Origin: JBCBJZ01 sp038522635 | Lineage (GTDB): Bacteria > Pseudomonadota > Alphaproteobacteria > Rhizobiales > Hyphomicrobiaceae | Reading direction: 5' to 3' | Length of the DNA: 43,594 bases | NCBI GenBank assembly: GCA_038522635.1 | Contig: JBCBJZ010000009.1 | Coordinates: 1 to 43,594 of the forward strand | Shown here: positions 43,001 through 43,594 of the stretch, piece after piece | How the letters are laid out: the number at the start of each line of letters is the position of its first letter | Numbering within the stretch: position 1 is the stretch's first letter | Made by a program: the position numbers and the translations under genes | Notes under the pieces: generated by a model | What the model saw: the letters and a program-made list of their open reading frames with translations, nothing else | Database searches by the model: none | Told to the model about the DNA's origin: nothing

Positions 43001-43465
43001 ATGCACCAGACCAAAGTGACAACGACGGAGCTACCTCAAGAAAGCCTCTTGCGCGCACGCGTTGCGCAGAGCGACTTCCTGGACTGCTACCGTGTGACAT
43101 CCGGTATGCCGCCTCGCCGTGCCGCTGAGGTTATAACGAGCTTTCCCGGCTGGGCCCGCTTTCTACTGACGCTACGTCGATGGGTGACGGCGCCCTTTGG
43201 CCTCTCCAACGATGGTCCTGAAGCGGACGATAAGATCGGCATCTTTCCGGTGGAGATCGAAAATGATCGCGAACTTATTGCGGGCTTCGACGACAAGCAC
43301 CTGAACTTCCGCGTGTCGGTCCTCTCGTTGGAAAACAGCGTGTTTTTGGCGACATGGGTGCATCCGCACAATCTTGGTGGCAGGCTGTATCTTAAGGCGA
43401 TACTGCCGTTTCACATCTTGATCGCGCGGGATGCTCTGAGGCGCGTGCATGCACTTAGCGCCTAA
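43001..43465 (+). CDS. DUF2867-family protein
   Basis: 154 residues from ATG 43001, with AGGGGA upstream; GTG 42962 is an alternative. The pattern (AQSDFLDCYRV, GWARFLLTLRRWVTAPFGL, KIGIFPVEIENDRELIAGFDDKHLNFRVSV, VFLATWVHPHNLGGRLYLKAILPFHILIARDAL) resembles the DUF2867 family of SRPBCC-like small proteins of unknown function. There is no signal peptide. It is alone downstream of xseA; a 26-bp palindrome follows the stop by 39 bases. Confidence 0.85.
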   Translation: MHQTKVTTTELPQESLLRARVAQSDFLDCYRVTSGMPPRRAAEVITSFPGWARFLLTLRRWVTAPFGLSNDGPEADDKIGIFPVEIENDRELIAGFDDKHLNFRVSVLSLENSVFLATWVHPHNLGGRLYLKAILPFHILIARDALRRVHALSA

Positions 43466-43504
43466 AAAGATGGCGCTGAACCCCGCTCGATTAAAGAGGT
43501 GATG

Positions 43505-43530
43505 CGCGTCAGGTGAAATCACCTGACGCG
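43505..43530. repeat. 26-bp perfect palindrome (CAGGTG/CACCTG hairpin)
   Basis: CGCGTCAGGTGA and TCACCTGACGCG are perfect 12-base arms around AA. This is the same CAGGTG...CACCTG module seen at 30979-30994 and 41176-41190. It lies 39 bases past the DUF2867 stop and could also act as a terminator hairpin. Confidence 0.75.
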
Positions 43531-43576
43531 GAACTTTGTCGCCACCATCGCGCACCGTTGCGGTGGGCCGCGAAAT

Positions 43577-43594
43577 GTCGGCTTCAAATGCCGG
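43577..43594. repeat. Partial GTCGGTT-family repeat at the window edge
   Basis: GTCGGCTTCAAATGCCGG, preceded by AAAT, resembles the start of copies 1 and 4 and stands in the same order after a CAGGTG hairpin as in copy 3 read in reverse. Cut by the window end. Confidence 0.4.

Overview
The window is GC-rich, densely coding chromosomal DNA from an alphaproteobacterium, most likely of the order Hyphomicrobiales (Rhizobiales). The evidence is inference from gene content and order: groES-groEL behind a CIRCE operator, a pseudouridine synthase-HAD-ATP12 operon with 4-base overlaps, purD divergent from xseA, a DUF1127 protein, and purA facing a small membrane-protein gene. I see no rRNA, tRNA, CRISPR array, prophage or insertion sequence.

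Layout. 1-6.1 kb: recQ helicase, a small membrane protein, a repeat cluster, groES-groEL with CIRCE and a strong terminator, and a secreted Arg/Cys-rich protein with a duplicated motif. 6.1-12.9 kb: an SDR protein with Phe in place of the catalytic Tyr, a 1051-residue membrane protein with a degenerate EAL domain, purA, and a two-helix membrane protein. 13.2-21.1 kb: a catabolic block with a DmdB-like acyl-CoA ligase, an omega-amino acid:pyruvate aminotransferase, a Bcr/CflA-type MFS transporter, a DmdA-like DMSP demethylase and an M20 amidohydrolase; DMSP demethylation and MMPA-CoA formation are plausible, but dmdC and dmdD are not present. 21.1-25.5 kb: a Tae4-type peptidoglycan amidase followed 4 bases later by a two-helix membrane protein (candidate toxin-immunity pair), crcB, then the rluC-HAD-ATP12-hypothetical operon. 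25.5-32.8 kb, minus strand: a TPR protein with 48-residue repeats, a 1248-residue GMC oxidoreductase/hydrolase fusion and a second GMC protein lacking its catalytic residues. 33-39.3 kb: a PanE-like reductase divergent from a CitE-like lyase and a CaiB-type CoA-transferase, a DUF1127 protein, a patatin-like phospholipase, and an alpha/beta hydrolase with a complete fluoroacetate-dehalogenase active site. 39.6-43.5 kb: purD, xseA and a DUF2867 protein.

The structure not explained by genes is a set of dispersed palindromic intergenic repeats. One is a 149-bp two-hairpin element present twice (3025-3173 and 39445-39593, 138/149 identical, no gaps). A second family has a hairpin with arms starting GTCGGTT and ending AACCGAC (about positions 24, 2957, 30912, 39410, with degenerate copies near 12196, 41107 and the right edge), often with a flanking GAAAGATGAA-like tract and a CAGGTG...CACCTG hairpin. 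Repeat ends supply the stop codons of purD and of one GMC gene.

The most interesting candidates are the Tae4-like amidase with an apparently non-Tai4 membrane partner, the two repeat families, and several enzymes whose hallmark catalytic residues are replaced (SDR, GMC, the fused hydrolase, EAL).
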